Assembly: GCF_022601715.1 (NCBI RefSeq)
Contig: NZ_JAKVIM010000007.1
Span: 1-64,000, forward strand
Source of the DNA: Acinetobacter zhairuonensis
Lineage (GTDB): Bacteria > Pseudomonadota > Gammaproteobacteria > Pseudomonadales > Moraxellaceae
Direction of reading: 5' to 3'
Length of the DNA: 64,000 nucleotides
The notes beneath the pieces are model-generated. The model was given only the letters and a program-made list of their open reading frames with translations, was not told the DNA's origin and did no database searches. Shown piece by piece: positions 26,776-35,546 of the stretch. Position 1 is the first letter of the stretch. Every line of letters starts with the position of its first letter. The position numbers were made by a program, and so were the translations under genes.

Positions 26776-27600
26776 TTACTTAACGCGACGGTCGCGAATA
26801 ATCATCTTAGTCGTACGCTTATTGGTACGTGTCTTGTACCCTTTAGCTTTTTGACCCCATGGGCTTACAGGTTGAATACCTTTGTTACGACCTTCACCAC
26901 CACCGTGCGGGTGATCTACTGGGTTCATCGCCATACCACGAACGGTAGGACGAACGCCACGCCAGCGTGCTGCACCTGCTTTACCAAGTGAACGAAGGTT
27001 GCTTTCTTGGTTAGAAACTTCACCAAGAACTGCACGGCACTCAACGTGAATTTTACGCATTTCACCAGAACGTAAACGAACGATAGCGTAAGAACCGTCA
27101 CGACCCAACAATTGAACCGAAGTACCAGCTGAACGAGCTAATTGCGCGCCTTTACCGATTTTAAGTTCGATGTTGTGAAGAGTAGAACCGATAGGCATGT
27201 TGCGAAGCGGTAAGCAGTTACCTGGACGAATTGGAGCATCGTTACCAGATTGAACTTTATCGCCAGCGCGAAGACCTTTAGGCGCGATGATGTAGCGACG
27301 CTCACCATCAGCATACAATACAAGTGCAATGTGTGCTGTACGGTTAGGATCGTATTCAATACGCTCTACAGTTGCAGGAATGCCATCTTTGTTACGTTTA
27401 AAGTCAACAAGACGGTAGTGCTGCTTGTGACCGCCACCAACGTGACGAGTCGTGATGTGACCGTTATTATTACGACCACCAGTACGTTTTTTAGCTTCTA
27501 CCAACGGCGCATAAGGCGCACCTTTGTGAAGATGGTCGTGAACGACTTTCTCTACAAAGCGACGTCCTGGAGACGTTGGCTTACATTTTTGAATAGGCAT
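26776..27600 (-). CDS. rplB: 50S ribosomal protein L2
   Basis: 274 residues, [20 protein letters not shown], with the conserved C-terminal [18 protein letters not shown] segment that includes the His implicated in peptidyl-transferase function. One of the most conserved large-subunit proteins and needed for subunit association. Confidence 0.99.
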   Translation of the reverse strand: MPIQKCKPTSPGRRFVEKVVHDHLHKGAPYAPLVEAKKRTGGRNNNGHITTRHVGGGHKQHYRLVDFKRNKDGIPATVERIEYDPNRTAHIALVLYADGERRYIIAPKGLRAGDKVQSGNDAPIRPGNCLPLRNMPIGSTLHNIELKIGKGAQLARSAGTSVQLLGRDGSYAIVRLRSGEMRKIHVECRAVLGEVSNQESNLRSLGKAGAARWRGVRPTVRGMAMNPVDHPHGGGEGRNKGIQPVSPWGQKAKGYKTRTNKRTTKMIIRDRRVK

Positions 27601-27611
27601 AATTCTCGTCC

Positions 27612-27932
27612 TTATTCCGCTGTGCTTTCAGCGGTATCGCCCAAGTCAGCCATTTCAACATCTTGGCCAGCTTTCAGGGTGACGTATGCTTTTTTAACAT
27701 CAGAACGACGTCCGATAGTTTTACCAAAGCGTTTAGTCTTACCTTTAGTGATAGTCGTGTTAACTTTAACAACTTCTACACCAAACAATTGCTCAACAGC
27801 TTTTTTAATTTCAAGTTTGTTTGCATCAACTGCAACTTTAAAAACTTGAACACCAGCTGTTTCGCCTAAAACTTGTGCTTTTTCTGAGAATACAGGTCCT
27901 TGTAGGACTTGATAGATACGTTCGTTGTTCAT
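27612..27932 (-). CDS. rplW: 50S ribosomal protein L23
   Basis: 106 residues. Family motif [20 protein letters not shown] is present. It is the docking site for trigger factor and SRP at the tunnel exit. Overlaps rplD by four bases (ATGA), implying coupled translation. Confidence 0.98.
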   Translation of the reverse strand: MNNERIYQVLQGPVFSEKAQVLGETAGVQVFKVAVDANKLEIKKAVEQLFGVEVVKVNTTITKGKTKRFGKTIGRRSDVKKAYVTLKAGQDVEMADLGDTAESTAE

Positions 27933-28531
27933 CCGAGTTCTACCTCAATTTTCTTAGCAGCAGCAACAGACATAACAACTTTATCGAACGCGATCAAGCT
28001 AACAGGATCGATTGCAGTAGCATCAACCACATCAACGTGTGGAATGTTGCGCGCTGCTAAATATAGATTCTCATCTACAGCATCCGTAACGATCAATGCG
28101 CGAGTAGCATTCAAGTCGTTAAGTTTCGCAAGCAATTCTTTAGTTTTTGGAGCTGCAACAGCAATCTCTTCAACCAACACAAGACGATCTTGGCGAACAA
28201 GTTCAGCTAAGATACATTGCATTGCACCGCGATACATTTTGCGGTTAACTTTTTGAGACCAATCTTGTGGACGAGCAGCAAAAGTCTTACCACCACCAAC
28301 CCAGATTGGGCTACGAATAGAACCAGCACGAGCACGGCCAGTACCTTTTTGACGGAATGGTTTTTTACCACCGCCAGATACATCAGCACGCGATTTCTGA
28401 GCTTTCGAACCTTGACGACCACCAGCTAAATAAGCTGTAACAACTTGGTGTACAAGAGCTTCGTTAAATTCACGACCGAAAGCAACTTCAGATAATTCAA
28501 CAGCAGAGCCGGAAACAGTTTTTAAATTCAC
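27929..28531 (-). CDS. rplD: 50S ribosomal protein L4
   Basis: 200 residues with the tunnel loop [20 protein letters not shown] (erythromycin-sensitive form, no obvious change). In E. coli L4 also represses the S10 operon through its leader. Here the leader also has hairpins, so the same logic is possible. Ends ATG-overlapping with rplW. Confidence 0.98.
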   Translation of the reverse strand: MNLKTVSGSAVELSEVAFGREFNEALVHQVVTAYLAGGRQGSKAQKSRADVSGGGKKPFRQKGTGRARAGSIRSPIWVGGGKTFAARPQDWSQKVNRKMYRGAMQCILAELVRQDRLVLVEEIAVAAPKTKELLAKLNDLNATRALIVTDAVDENLYLAARNIPHVDVVDATAIDPVSLIAFDKVVMSVAAAKKIEVELG

Positions 28532-28542
28532 GTTATTTCCCC

Positions 28543-29181
28543 TCAGGCCTTGATCGTAGGACGAACGGTAACGTCGCCACCAGTAGCACCAGGAACCGCG
28601 CCTTTAACCACTAGAACTGAACGTTCTGTGTCGATAGCAACGATCTCAAGACCCTGTGTAGTTACGCGTTCAGCACCTAAATGGCCAGCCATTTTTTTGC
28701 CTTTGAATACGCGACCAGGAGTCTGGTTTTGACCAGTAGAACCTAAAACACGGTGAGAAACCGAGTTACCATGAGTAGCATCTTGGGTACGGAAGTTCCA
28801 ACGCTTAACACCACCTTGGAAACCTTTACCTTTAGACGTACCAGTAACGTCAACGATTTGACCAACTGTGAACAAGTCAACAGTTAGAATACCACCAACT
28901 TCACGACCTTCAAGATCAGCTTCTGTAGCGCGGAATTCTTGAACTAGACGACCAGCAGCAACACCAGCTTTCGCGAAGTGACCTTTCTGAGCGCTAGTTA
29001 CGCGAGATTCGCGACGTTCACCAGTAGTGATTTGAATCGCTTGATAACCATCAGTTTCAAGCGTTTTGATTTGAGTGATGCGGTTAGGATCAACCTCAAT
29101 CACTGTTACAGGTACAGAAACACCAGCATCTGTAAAGATACGGGTCATACCGCACTTGCGACCGACTAAACCAATAGCCAT
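28543..29181 (-). CDS. rplC: 50S ribosomal protein L3
   Basis: 212 residues beginning [20 protein letters not shown]. The ATG at 29181 has AGAGG eight bases upstream; the ATG at 29187 would leave only a two-base gap, so the shorter form is preferred. The central loop [20 protein letters not shown] reaches toward the peptidyl-transferase centre. Confidence 0.97.
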   Translation of the reverse strand: MAIGLVGRKCGMTRIFTDAGVSVPVTVIEVDPNRITQIKTLETDGYQAIQITTGERRESRVTSAQKGHFAKAGVAAGRLVQEFRATEADLEGREVGGILTVDLFTVGQIVDVTGTSKGKGFQGGVKRWNFRTQDATHGNSVSHRVLGSTGQNQTPGRVFKGKKMAGHLGAERVTTQGLEIVAIDTERSVLVVKGAVPGATGGDVTVRPTIKA

Positions 29182-29241
29182 GTGCATAACCTCTAAAAAA
29201 GCGGCCTAATTAACTTTAAAAATGTTAATTAACCGAAAGCC

Positions 29242-29553
29242 TTAACCCAAAGCGATCTGAACATCAACACCAGCTGCAAGATCTAACTTCATCAATGCAT
29301 CAACAGTTTTATCTGTAGGTTGAACGATGTCGATCAAACGCTTGTAAGTGCGGATCTCGTATTGGTCACGCGCATCTTTGTTAACGTGTGGTGATGTTAA
29401 AACGTTAAAACGTTCGATGCGAGTTGGCATCGGGATTGGACCACAAACTTGTGCGCCAGTACGTTTTGCTGTTTCTACGATCTCTTGAGCAGATTGATCA
29501 ATTAAACGATGATCAAAAGACTTAAGACGGATACGAATTCTCTGGTTAGACAT
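29242..29553 (-). CDS. rpsJ: 30S ribosomal protein S10
   Basis: 103 residues from [20 protein letters not shown]; the frame is open 36 bases further upstream but S10 proteins begin here and TTGGAG lies nine to ten bases before this ATG. Conserved [20 protein letters not shown] loop present. S10 is also NusE, the partner of NusB and NusG in antitermination. First gene of the cluster. Confidence 0.97.
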
Positions 29554-29718
29554 ACCAGTTAACTCCAAGCCAAATATATAAAGAATCACCCTTGACGCAT
29601 CTCACCTATTGGTAAGTATCAAAGGCAGTGAAAATCACTAAGGTCATGATCGATGCCATGACTGTCACGATGTTAACTACTTTCTTCGCAGTTAACCCCT
29701 TGCGTTGAAGGGTCACTT
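29554..29718 (-). promoter_or_regulatory. Structured 5' leader of the S10 operon
   Basis: About 160 bases between promoter and rpsJ. On the minus strand it holds GTTAACT-11 nt-AGTTAAC, then GTCATG-8 nt-CATGAC, then GTGATTTTCAC: three successive small hairpins. This is the position of the L4-responsive leader in E. coli. No sequence homology to that leader is claimed. Confidence 0.55.
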
Positions 29719-29747
29719 ATTATAGCGATTGTTTAACGCTTAAGCAA
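29719..29747 (-). promoter_or_regulatory. Promoter of the S10-spc-alpha cluster
   Basis: Minus strand TTGCTT (rc of 29742-29747), 17 nt, then a perfect TATAAT (rc of 29719-29724). A-tracts just upstream (rc of 29759-29775) look like an UP element. It precedes the whole ribosomal cluster. Confidence 0.8.
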
Positions 29748-29765
29748 ATCCAATTTGCTTTTTTT
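29742..29765 (+). terminator. Plus-facing terminator-shaped hairpin over the S10 -35 box
   Basis: AAGCAAAT-CCA-ATTTGCTT, eight pairs and a three-base loop, followed by T residues on the plus strand. No plus-strand gene ends here. On minus it overlaps the -35 box of the S10 promoter and forms part of its A-rich upstream element. Confidence 0.55.
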
Positions 29766-29814
29766 AGTCTTTTTTTCATATTTTTATGATTTTCAATTGT
29801 TTATTATTTAAGCA

Positions 29815-30549
29815 CTATGCTGTTTTCTGCAGTACATACTCTATGGCCTGATTGAGCAATTGATTACCCTGCAAAAACTGTGCTTTTGGAGTATGTTTCA
29901 ACTCCCTTTCTATTTGTACATAAGTACCCGAAAAATTAGCGAACTCTTCATCATTGTCCAAGAACAAACTCAAAGTTTCAGGGGTAATCTCTGGGTGAAA
30001 CTGAAATCCTAGTACATTCTTTCCAATTTGATACATTTGATTGCGACACACATCATTTTCAGCCAAATGAATCGCCCCTTTCGGAATTTCAAAGGTTTCA
30101 CTATGCCATTGCATCACATTAAAATACTCTGGCAGTTCAAAACAATCCTGTGGCACATGCGGGACTTTACGTACCGTCGTCCAGCCCAATTCTTGCATAC
30201 TGGTTTTACTTACTGCCGCACCTAAAGCGTTGGCAATCAATTGCCCGCCCAAGCACAATCCGATGGCAGGCTTACCAAGTGCGAGATAACGTCTTAGCCA
30301 ACGTTTTTCAATCTTGAGCCAAGGGAAATTGACTTCATCATTCACACTCATGGTTCCACCCATGATAATTAATAAATCTACATCCTCTACCTGTGGCAAA
30401 GCCTCAATTTCCAAGGGTAAATCCACAGGCAAGGCAAAAAACTCTGTGGCTGTAATCTGAGCTTTATGGGCTTTTAGAAATTCATAACAACTACCGAACC
30501 CTTCACCAGCAATATGCTGAAAATAATGTACTTTTAAATGCGACTTCAT
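29815..30549 (-). CDS. Class I glutamine amidotransferase-like protein
   Basis: 244 residues, stand-alone GATase1 domain. The nucleophile elbow GLCLGGQ holds Cys99 and the His185-Glu187 pair is in FQFHPEIT, completing the triad. An oxyanion strand MGGTMSVND precedes. Members hydrolyse glutamine or gamma-glutamyl compounds (for example GuaA-like or PuuD-like relatives); this single-domain type often removes gamma-glutamyl groups, but the substrate cannot be told here. Monocistronic, upstream of the S10 promoter on the same strand. Confidence 0.87.
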   Translation of the reverse strand: MKSHLKVHYFQHIAGEGFGSCYEFLKAHKAQITATEFFALPVDLPLEIEALPQVEDVDLLIIMGGTMSVNDEVNFPWLKIEKRWLRRYLALGKPAIGLCLGGQLIANALGAAVSKTSMQELGWTTVRKVPHVPQDCFELPEYFNVMQWHSETFEIPKGAIHLAENDVCRNQMYQIGKNVLGFQFHPEITPETLSLFLDNDEEFANFSGTYVQIERELKHTPKAQFLQGNQLLNQAIEYVLQKTA

Positions 30550-30697
30550 GCGCTGTAACCTATTGTTGTAGCTTTCCTCAAGGATTTAGCAAAATTGAAG
30601 CCAACTTTTAGTTAGGTAGCGTGTTTTTACAGTTCTTACCAATTCGGTAGCGAAAATCCATAGATTCTCTTAATCTAGAGCGCATCTTACTCTTTAT

Positions 30698-31897
30698 ATG
30701 AGTCACATCTTGAACAAGAAATCTCAAACTGCGCTGATTCATGCACCAAGAAAAGCACCACAGTATATTTCCAGCGTTCAACCTCCCCTGTTTCGTGCAT
30801 CCACCATCATCTTTGAAAACACCGATGCACTATTTAATCGCCACTGGACCGATCCTTATGACTACAGTTACGGAACGCATGGCACTCCAACCACCTTTAC
30901 TTTAGCTGATCAAATTGCACAAATTGAAGGTGGCGAATATTGCCTATTAGCACCAAGTGGATTGTCTGCGATTAACTTAGTCAATTCTGCTTTACTCAAA
31001 CAAGGCGATGAAGTCTGGGTGCCTGATAATGTCTATGGTCCAAATATGGAACATCTGCGTAATCTGGAAAAACGTTATGGGATTCAAGTTTGCGTTTATA
31101 ACCCGATTGATCTTGAAAGCTTCAATCCTTCAAGTCATGCCAAGCTACTTTGGCTCGAAGCCGCAGGATCGGTCACTTTGGAATTTCCTGACTTGGTCGG
31201 GTTGGTTAAAAAAGCCCAATCACAGCAAATTCTAACTGTACTGGATAATACCTGGGGAGCAGGCTTAGCCTTTAATCCTTTTGACTTTTCAGCAGAACAT
31301 TTGGCTGTCGATATCAGCGTGCATGCCCTGACCAAATACCCAAGTGGTGGTGGCGATATCTTAATGGGTTCTGTGGTCACACGTGACCAACATCTACATC
31401 AGCAATTGTTCCGCATGCACGCCATTCAGGGCATTGCGGTGTCTGGTGATGATACTGCCCAGATTCAACGCAGCTTGGCGCATATGTCGATTCGTTATGA
31501 TCAACAAGCACAGTCCACCTTGACATTACTTCAATGGTTAAAGCAGCAACCACAATTTAGTCAGGTGTTACATCCAAGTGATACAAATGCTGCAGGCCAT
31601 GAATACTGGAAACAGGTTTGCCAAACAGGCAAAAGTGCAGGTTTGGTCAGTGTGCTCTTCAAACCAGAATACGACTTAAAAGCGGTGCGAAAGTTTTGCG
31701 ATCATCTGAATTTATTTAAGCTCGGTTTTAGCTGGGGTGGTCCAATCAGCCTAGTCATGCTATATGAGCTGAATCACATGCGCTCACTCAAACATACACA
31801 TTTACAACAAGGTTTATTGGTGCGCTTTTGTATAGGACTAGAAGATGCTGAGGATTTAGTTCAAGATATTCAAAATGCATTAAAACAGCTCGAATAA
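30698..31897 (+). CDS. metC: Cystathionine beta-lyase (Cys/Met PLP enzyme)
   Basis: 399 residues of the Cys/Met-metabolism PLP family. The PLP lysine is Lys213 in ALTKYPSGGGDILMG; the YSYGTHGTPTTFTLADQIA N-terminal block and WGGPISLVML near the C-terminus are typical of MetC, which cleaves cystathionine to homocysteine, pyruvate and ammonia in methionine synthesis. Related gamma-lyases cannot be fully excluded. The HerA-like gene follows after an 18-base gap, so they may share a transcript. Confidence 0.88.
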   Translation: MSHILNKKSQTALIHAPRKAPQYISSVQPPLFRASTIIFENTDALFNRHWTDPYDYSYGTHGTPTTFTLADQIAQIEGGEYCLLAPSGLSAINLVNSALLKQGDEVWVPDNVYGPNMEHLRNLEKRYGIQVCVYNPIDLESFNPSSHAKLLWLEAAGSVTLEFPDLVGLVKKAQSQQILTVLDNTWGAGLAFNPFDFSAEHLAVDISVHALTKYPSGGGDILMGSVVTRDQHLHQQLFRMHAIQGIAVSGDDTAQIQRSLAHMSIRYDQQAQSTLTLLQWLKQQPQFSQVLHPSDTNAAGHEYWKQVCQTGKSAGLVSVLFKPEYDLKAVRKFCDHLNLFKLGFSWGGPISLVMLYELNHMRSLKHTHLQQGLLVRFCIGLEDAEDLVQDIQNALKQLE

Positions 31898-31915
31898 TTC
31901 TAAAACAGGTGAAAA

Positions 31916-33466
31916 ATGAGTACACCAATCGCCATTGCAAAAAAAACCACAGATACCACACAAGAGATCGTTTTACATTCTCAATTTGCCAATCGGCATG
32001 GTCTAATTGCAGGTGCAACAGGTACGGGTAAAACCGTAACCCTAAAGGTACTGGCAGAAAGTTTTTCACGCATTGGTGTTCCCGTTTTTTTAGCCGATGC
32101 CAAAGGCGATGTCTCCAGTCTGGCTCAAGCAGGCAGCAGTAGCCCTAAATTCGATGAACGCATTAAAACATTGGGCATTGATGTCATTCCTTTTGCTGCC
32201 TCACCTGTTGTGTTCTGGGATTTATTTGGTGAACAAGGTCATCCCATTCGCAGTACAGTTTCCGAAATTGGACCACTGTTATTGGCACAAATGCTGAATT
32301 TGAATGACACTCAAGAAGGCGTCTTATCCGCAGTTTTTCGAATTGCCGATGATCAAGGGCTACTATTAATCGACTTTAAAGATTTAAAAGCCATGCTCAG
32401 CTATGTCAGCGAGCATGCCGCCGATTTTAAAGCCGAATATGGCAATCTCTCCCCTGCCAGTTTAGGTGCTATCCAGCGTAATTTACTGGCTCTTGCCGAT
32501 CAGGGTGGTGATCAGTTTTTTGGGGAACCTAGCTTAAATATTCTTGATTTTATACAGACTGATAGTGAAGGTCGCGGCTATATCAACCTGCTGGCAGCCG
32601 ACAAACTGATGAACACCCCTAAACTCTACGCCACTTTCCTGCTATGGATGCTCTCGGAATTATTTGAACAACTACCAGAAGTTGGAGACATGGACAAACC
32701 AAAACTAGTGTTTTTCTTCGATGAAGCTCATTTACTGTTTGATAATGCTAGTGCGGCCTTACAAGAAAAAATTGAACAAGTAGTACGCCTGATTCGCTCC
32801 AAAGGCGTCGGGATTTATTTTGTAACCCAAACCCCCCTAGATTTACCCGAAAGTGTACTCGGACAACTGGGAAATCGCGTTCAACATGCCTTAAGGGCCT
32901 TCACCCCGAAAGACCAGAAAGCAGTTAAAACGGCAGCCGCTACATTTCGAGCCAATCCTAGTTTTGATGTCGAGCAAGCCATTACCGAATTGGGCGTAGG
33001 CGAAGCCTTAATTAGCTGTCTGGACGAACAAGGTACACCACAAATGGTTGAACGTGGCTGGGTCATGCCTCCCTACTCGGCGTTTAATCCTATTTTACCC
33101 GAGACTCGCAAAACCTTAATGGCACAGAGTATTGTGGCGGGCGTCTATGAACAAAGTGTTGACCGTGACAGCGCCTATGAATTACTACAACAAAAAGTTG
33201 TCGAACGCCAACAGCAAGCTGAATCTGAAGCAGCCGCTAAAGAACAAGCCAAACAACAAGAAGTACTCGCCAAACAGCACGCCAAGGAGCAGGAACGTTT
33301 GGCACGTGAACAACAAAAAGAAGCGGATCGTGCTGCCAAGCAGCGGGAAAAGCTCACTCAAGATATTGTGGGAACCTTTGCCAAAAGTGCTGCCCGTAGT
33401 TTAGGTGGCTCGACTGGGCAAAAAATTGTGCGCGGTTTATTGGGCTCTTTATTTGGTGGGAAATAA
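31916..33466 (+). CDS. HerA-like ATPase, YjgR/DUF853 type
   Basis: 516 residues. P-loop ATPase of the HerA/FtsK-like superfamily: Walker A GATGTGKT (33-40), Walker B KLVFFFDEAHLLF (about 262-274), an RSKGVGIYFVTQTP sensor segment and an arginine-rich end of the ATPase domain. The region after about residue 420 is a coiled coil rich in Gln, Glu, Lys and Ala, ending in a Gly-rich tail (RGLLGSLFGGK). The family is known in E. coli as YjgR; its role is unknown, though HerA relatives move on DNA or assemble with nucleases. No nuclease or other defence gene is adjacent. Spacing to metC suggests read-through. Confidence 0.85.
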   Translation: MSTPIAIAKKTTDTTQEIVLHSQFANRHGLIAGATGTGKTVTLKVLAESFSRIGVPVFLADAKGDVSSLAQAGSSSPKFDERIKTLGIDVIPFAASPVVFWDLFGEQGHPIRSTVSEIGPLLLAQMLNLNDTQEGVLSAVFRIADDQGLLLIDFKDLKAMLSYVSEHAADFKAEYGNLSPASLGAIQRNLLALADQGGDQFFGEPSLNILDFIQTDSEGRGYINLLAADKLMNTPKLYATFLLWMLSELFEQLPEVGDMDKPKLVFFFDEAHLLFDNASAALQEKIEQVVRLIRSKGVGIYFVTQTPLDLPESVLGQLGNRVQHALRAFTPKDQKAVKTAAATFRANPSFDVEQAITELGVGEALISCLDEQGTPQMVERGWVMPPYSAFNPILPETRKTLMAQSIVAGVYEQSVDRDSAYELLQQKVVERQQQAESEAAAKEQAKQQEVLAKQHAKEQERLAREQQKEADRAAKQREKLTQDIVGTFAKSAARSLGGSTGQKIVRGLLGSLFGGK

Positions 33467-33652
33467 CCTTCCCATTACAGCTTAAATTTAGCTTTAGCTG
33501 CTCAGTACAATAACCATAATTTTTTCAACCCAAACCGATTATTGAAACAAAAATTGCATCCGTATCAACATTTAGTTTGACCCTCTATTTTCACACAACC
33601 TCCCGATTTATTTTATTCCATAAAAAAAATAGGGTTTTGTGTTAAAAAGAGA

Positions 33653-33681
33653 TTGCAAATAAAATATTAAATATGTATTTT
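33653..33681 (+). promoter_or_regulatory. Candidate hmp promoter
   Basis: TTGCAA (33653-33658), 17 nt, TATTTT (33676-33681). The -10 lies inside the NsrR operator, giving a direct route for repression by occlusion. Moderate match only. Confidence 0.45.
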
Positions 33682-33692
33682 AAATACATCTT
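33670..33692 (+). promoter_or_regulatory. nsrR box: NsrR operator upstream of hmp
   Basis: Two 11-base arms, AATATGTATTT and AAATACATCTT, separated by one T. One arm is the reverse complement of the other except at one base, and both fit the known NsrR consensus (AAgATGcATTT-N-AAATgCATcTT). It ends 27 bases before the hmp ATG, and the regulator nsrR lies just downstream of hmp. Confidence 0.85.
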
Positions 33693-33719
33693 ATAAATAA
33701 CAGCCAGTGAGATCGCAAA

Positions 33720-34928
33720 ATGACTCCGCAGCAAATTGAACTCGTAAAAGCAACTGTTCCCGTTCTTCGTGAAAATGGCGTCGCACTAACAGGCTATTTT
33801 TATAACCGCATGTTAGGTAACAATCCTAACTTAAAAGAAACATTTAATATGGGGCATCAACGCAGTGGTGCTCAGGCTCAGGCTTTGGCAGGTGCGGTAC
33901 TGGCGTATGCCGAAAATATCGAAGATCCTTCGGTTTTGTTACCTGTAGTTGAACTGATTGCGCATAAGCATGTCAGCCTGAACATTCAAGCGCCTGACTA
34001 CAATATTGTGGGTGAGAACCTGCTGCATTCAATCAGTGAAGTGCTGAATATTTCGATGGAAGATCCATTAATTGGTGCTTGGGCTGCGGCTTATGGTCAA
34101 TTGGCAGATCTGTTTATTAGCACCGAAAAAGCGATTTATGATCAACATCAGCAAACCAAAGGCAGTTGGTTAGGCTGGCGTAATTTCAAAATCGCCAAAA
34201 AAATGGTTGAAAGCGACGAAATCACCTCTTTCTACCTAGCACCTGTTGATGGCGGCGAATTACCGAAATATGAAGCAGGTCAATATATTTCGATTCGCGT
34301 TTTTGTCGAACAACTTGGACATAAACAGCCTCGTCAATATACGCTTTCCAATAGCCCACAAGCGGACTATTTACGTATTTCAGTAAAACGAGAAGATGAA
34401 AAAGGTGAGCAAATTGCAGGTTGGGTATCTTCTACCTTACACAGTTTGGAAGAAGGTGCTGAAGTTGAAGTTTCAGCACCTACAGGGAATTTCTACCTGA
34501 TCGATCCAAGTAAACGTAATGTATTTATTAGTGGTGGTGTTGGCTTGACACCAATGATTGCAATGCTGAATCAGTTGGTGACTATGGATATGCCACAACC
34601 TGTGAGCTTTATTCATGCATGTCGTAGCAGCCAAGTACATGCCATGAAAAAACACATTCATGAATTAAAAGACAAGTATCCACGTTTAAGCACATTTACT
34701 GCCTATGAGTTTCCGCATGAAGGTGATGTTTTAGGCGAAGATTATGATGTTGCTGGACGTTTAGATTTAGGTGCAATGGATGCGGCTGTTTTACCAGTCA
34801 ATGCCGATTACTACCTCTGCGGCCCAATGCCGTTTATGGCTGAACAACACCAAGCGTTGGTTGCACGCGGCATTAAACCTGAACAAATTCATAGTGAAGC
34901 ATTTGGTACAGGTGGTGTGCGCATCTAA
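33720..34928 (+). CDS. hmp: Flavohaemoglobin (nitric oxide dioxygenase)
   Basis: 402 residues. Globin domain (about 1-138) with proximal His84 (AHKHVSLNIQ), Tyr28 in YFYNRML and Lys/Phe of the distal pocket; FAD domain (about 150-255) with RQYTLSNSP; NAD domain (about 260-400) with GGVGLTPMIAML and YLCGPMPFMAEQ. Converts NO and O2 to nitrate using NAD(P)H in the cytoplasm. Preceded by an NsrR operator and followed by nsrR, so it should be induced by NO. Confidence 0.97.
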   Translation: MTPQQIELVKATVPVLRENGVALTGYFYNRMLGNNPNLKETFNMGHQRSGAQAQALAGAVLAYAENIEDPSVLLPVVELIAHKHVSLNIQAPDYNIVGENLLHSISEVLNISMEDPLIGAWAAAYGQLADLFISTEKAIYDQHQQTKGSWLGWRNFKIAKKMVESDEITSFYLAPVDGGELPKYEAGQYISIRVFVEQLGHKQPRQYTLSNSPQADYLRISVKREDEKGEQIAGWVSSTLHSLEEGAEVEVSAPTGNFYLIDPSKRNVFISGGVGLTPMIAMLNQLVTMDMPQPVSFIHACRSSQVHAMKKHIHELKDKYPRLSTFTAYEFPHEGDVLGEDYDVAGRLDLGAMDAAVLPVNADYYLCGPMPFMAEQHQALVARGIKPEQIHSEAFGTGGVRI

Positions 34929-34952
34929 GCTTCCGATCGCATGCATACCTAA

Positions 34953-34981
34953 TAGGGCTAGTCTGTGATAGACTAGCCCTA
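34953..34981 (+). terminator. Perfect 12-bp hairpin between hmp and nsrR
   Basis: TAGGGCTAGTCT-GTGAT-AGACTAGCCCTA, twelve pairs and a five-base loop, then TCTATTCATC. The weak T-run suggests partial termination or an mRNA 3'-end stabiliser rather than complete termination; the spacer to nsrR is only 31 bases. Confidence 0.6.
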
Positions 34982-35012
34982 TCTATTCATCTCAAAAAAG
35001 ATGAGCACAATC

Positions 35013-35459
35013 ATGCAGCTAAATAAATTTACCGATTATGCCCTGCGCATTCTGATGTATATTTCACGACCGAGAGACAGTGCTTATACCATTGCGGAAA
35101 TTGCCGCGGACCTGAAAGTGTCACAAAACCATTTGGTCAAAATTGTGCATTTTATGGGGAAACAGAACTGGTTGATTACTACCCGTGGTAAAGGTGGCGG
35201 CATCCGTTTAAACCCAGAAGCAGTGCATCTACAAGTGGGCGAAGCCGTTCGAATTTTGCAAGGTGAAAATCCGATTGTAGAATGCAACAATCCCCCTTGT
35301 GTACTCAGAAGCAATTGCGGCTTAAAAAGTATTTTAGATCAGGCACTCGAACAGTTTTATCAACATTTAAATCAATACACATTAGGTGAAGTTCTGGCTC
35401 GCTCTAACGCAAAAAACAGCAAGACCATTCAAAATGGGATTGAACTGCTCAATCTATAA
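35013..35459 (+). CDS. nsrR: NO-sensing transcriptional repressor NsrR (Rrf2 family)
   Basis: 148 residues starting MQLNKFTDYALRILMY. Winged-helix DNA-binding domain (about 1-70, TIAEIAADLKVSQNHLVKIV) and the [2Fe-2S]/[4Fe-4S] cysteines C91, C96 and C102, the same numbering as E. coli NsrR. That match supports the ATG at 35013 over 35001. NO reacts with the cluster, releasing the operators. It represses hmp through the upstream box; autoregulation by read-through is inferred. Confidence 0.93.
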   Translation: MQLNKFTDYALRILMYISRPRDSAYTIAEIAADLKVSQNHLVKIVHFMGKQNWLITTRGKGGGIRLNPEAVHLQVGEAVRILQGENPIVECNNPPCVLRSNCGLKSILDQALEQFYQHLNQYTLGEVLARSNAKNSKTIQNGIELLNL

Positions 35460-35546
35460 GAAGTTAGAGTATCTAGAGGAAAATTCGCGTGTATGAGCGA
35501 CTTCCTTTATACTAGGCACTTGAAAACTAGTGAATGAAGTTGAGTT

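Noticed and set aside
27250..27849. Plus-strand 199-codon frame antisense to rplB/rplW
   Set aside because: Opposite-strand shadow of two highly conserved genes with no ribosome-binding site.
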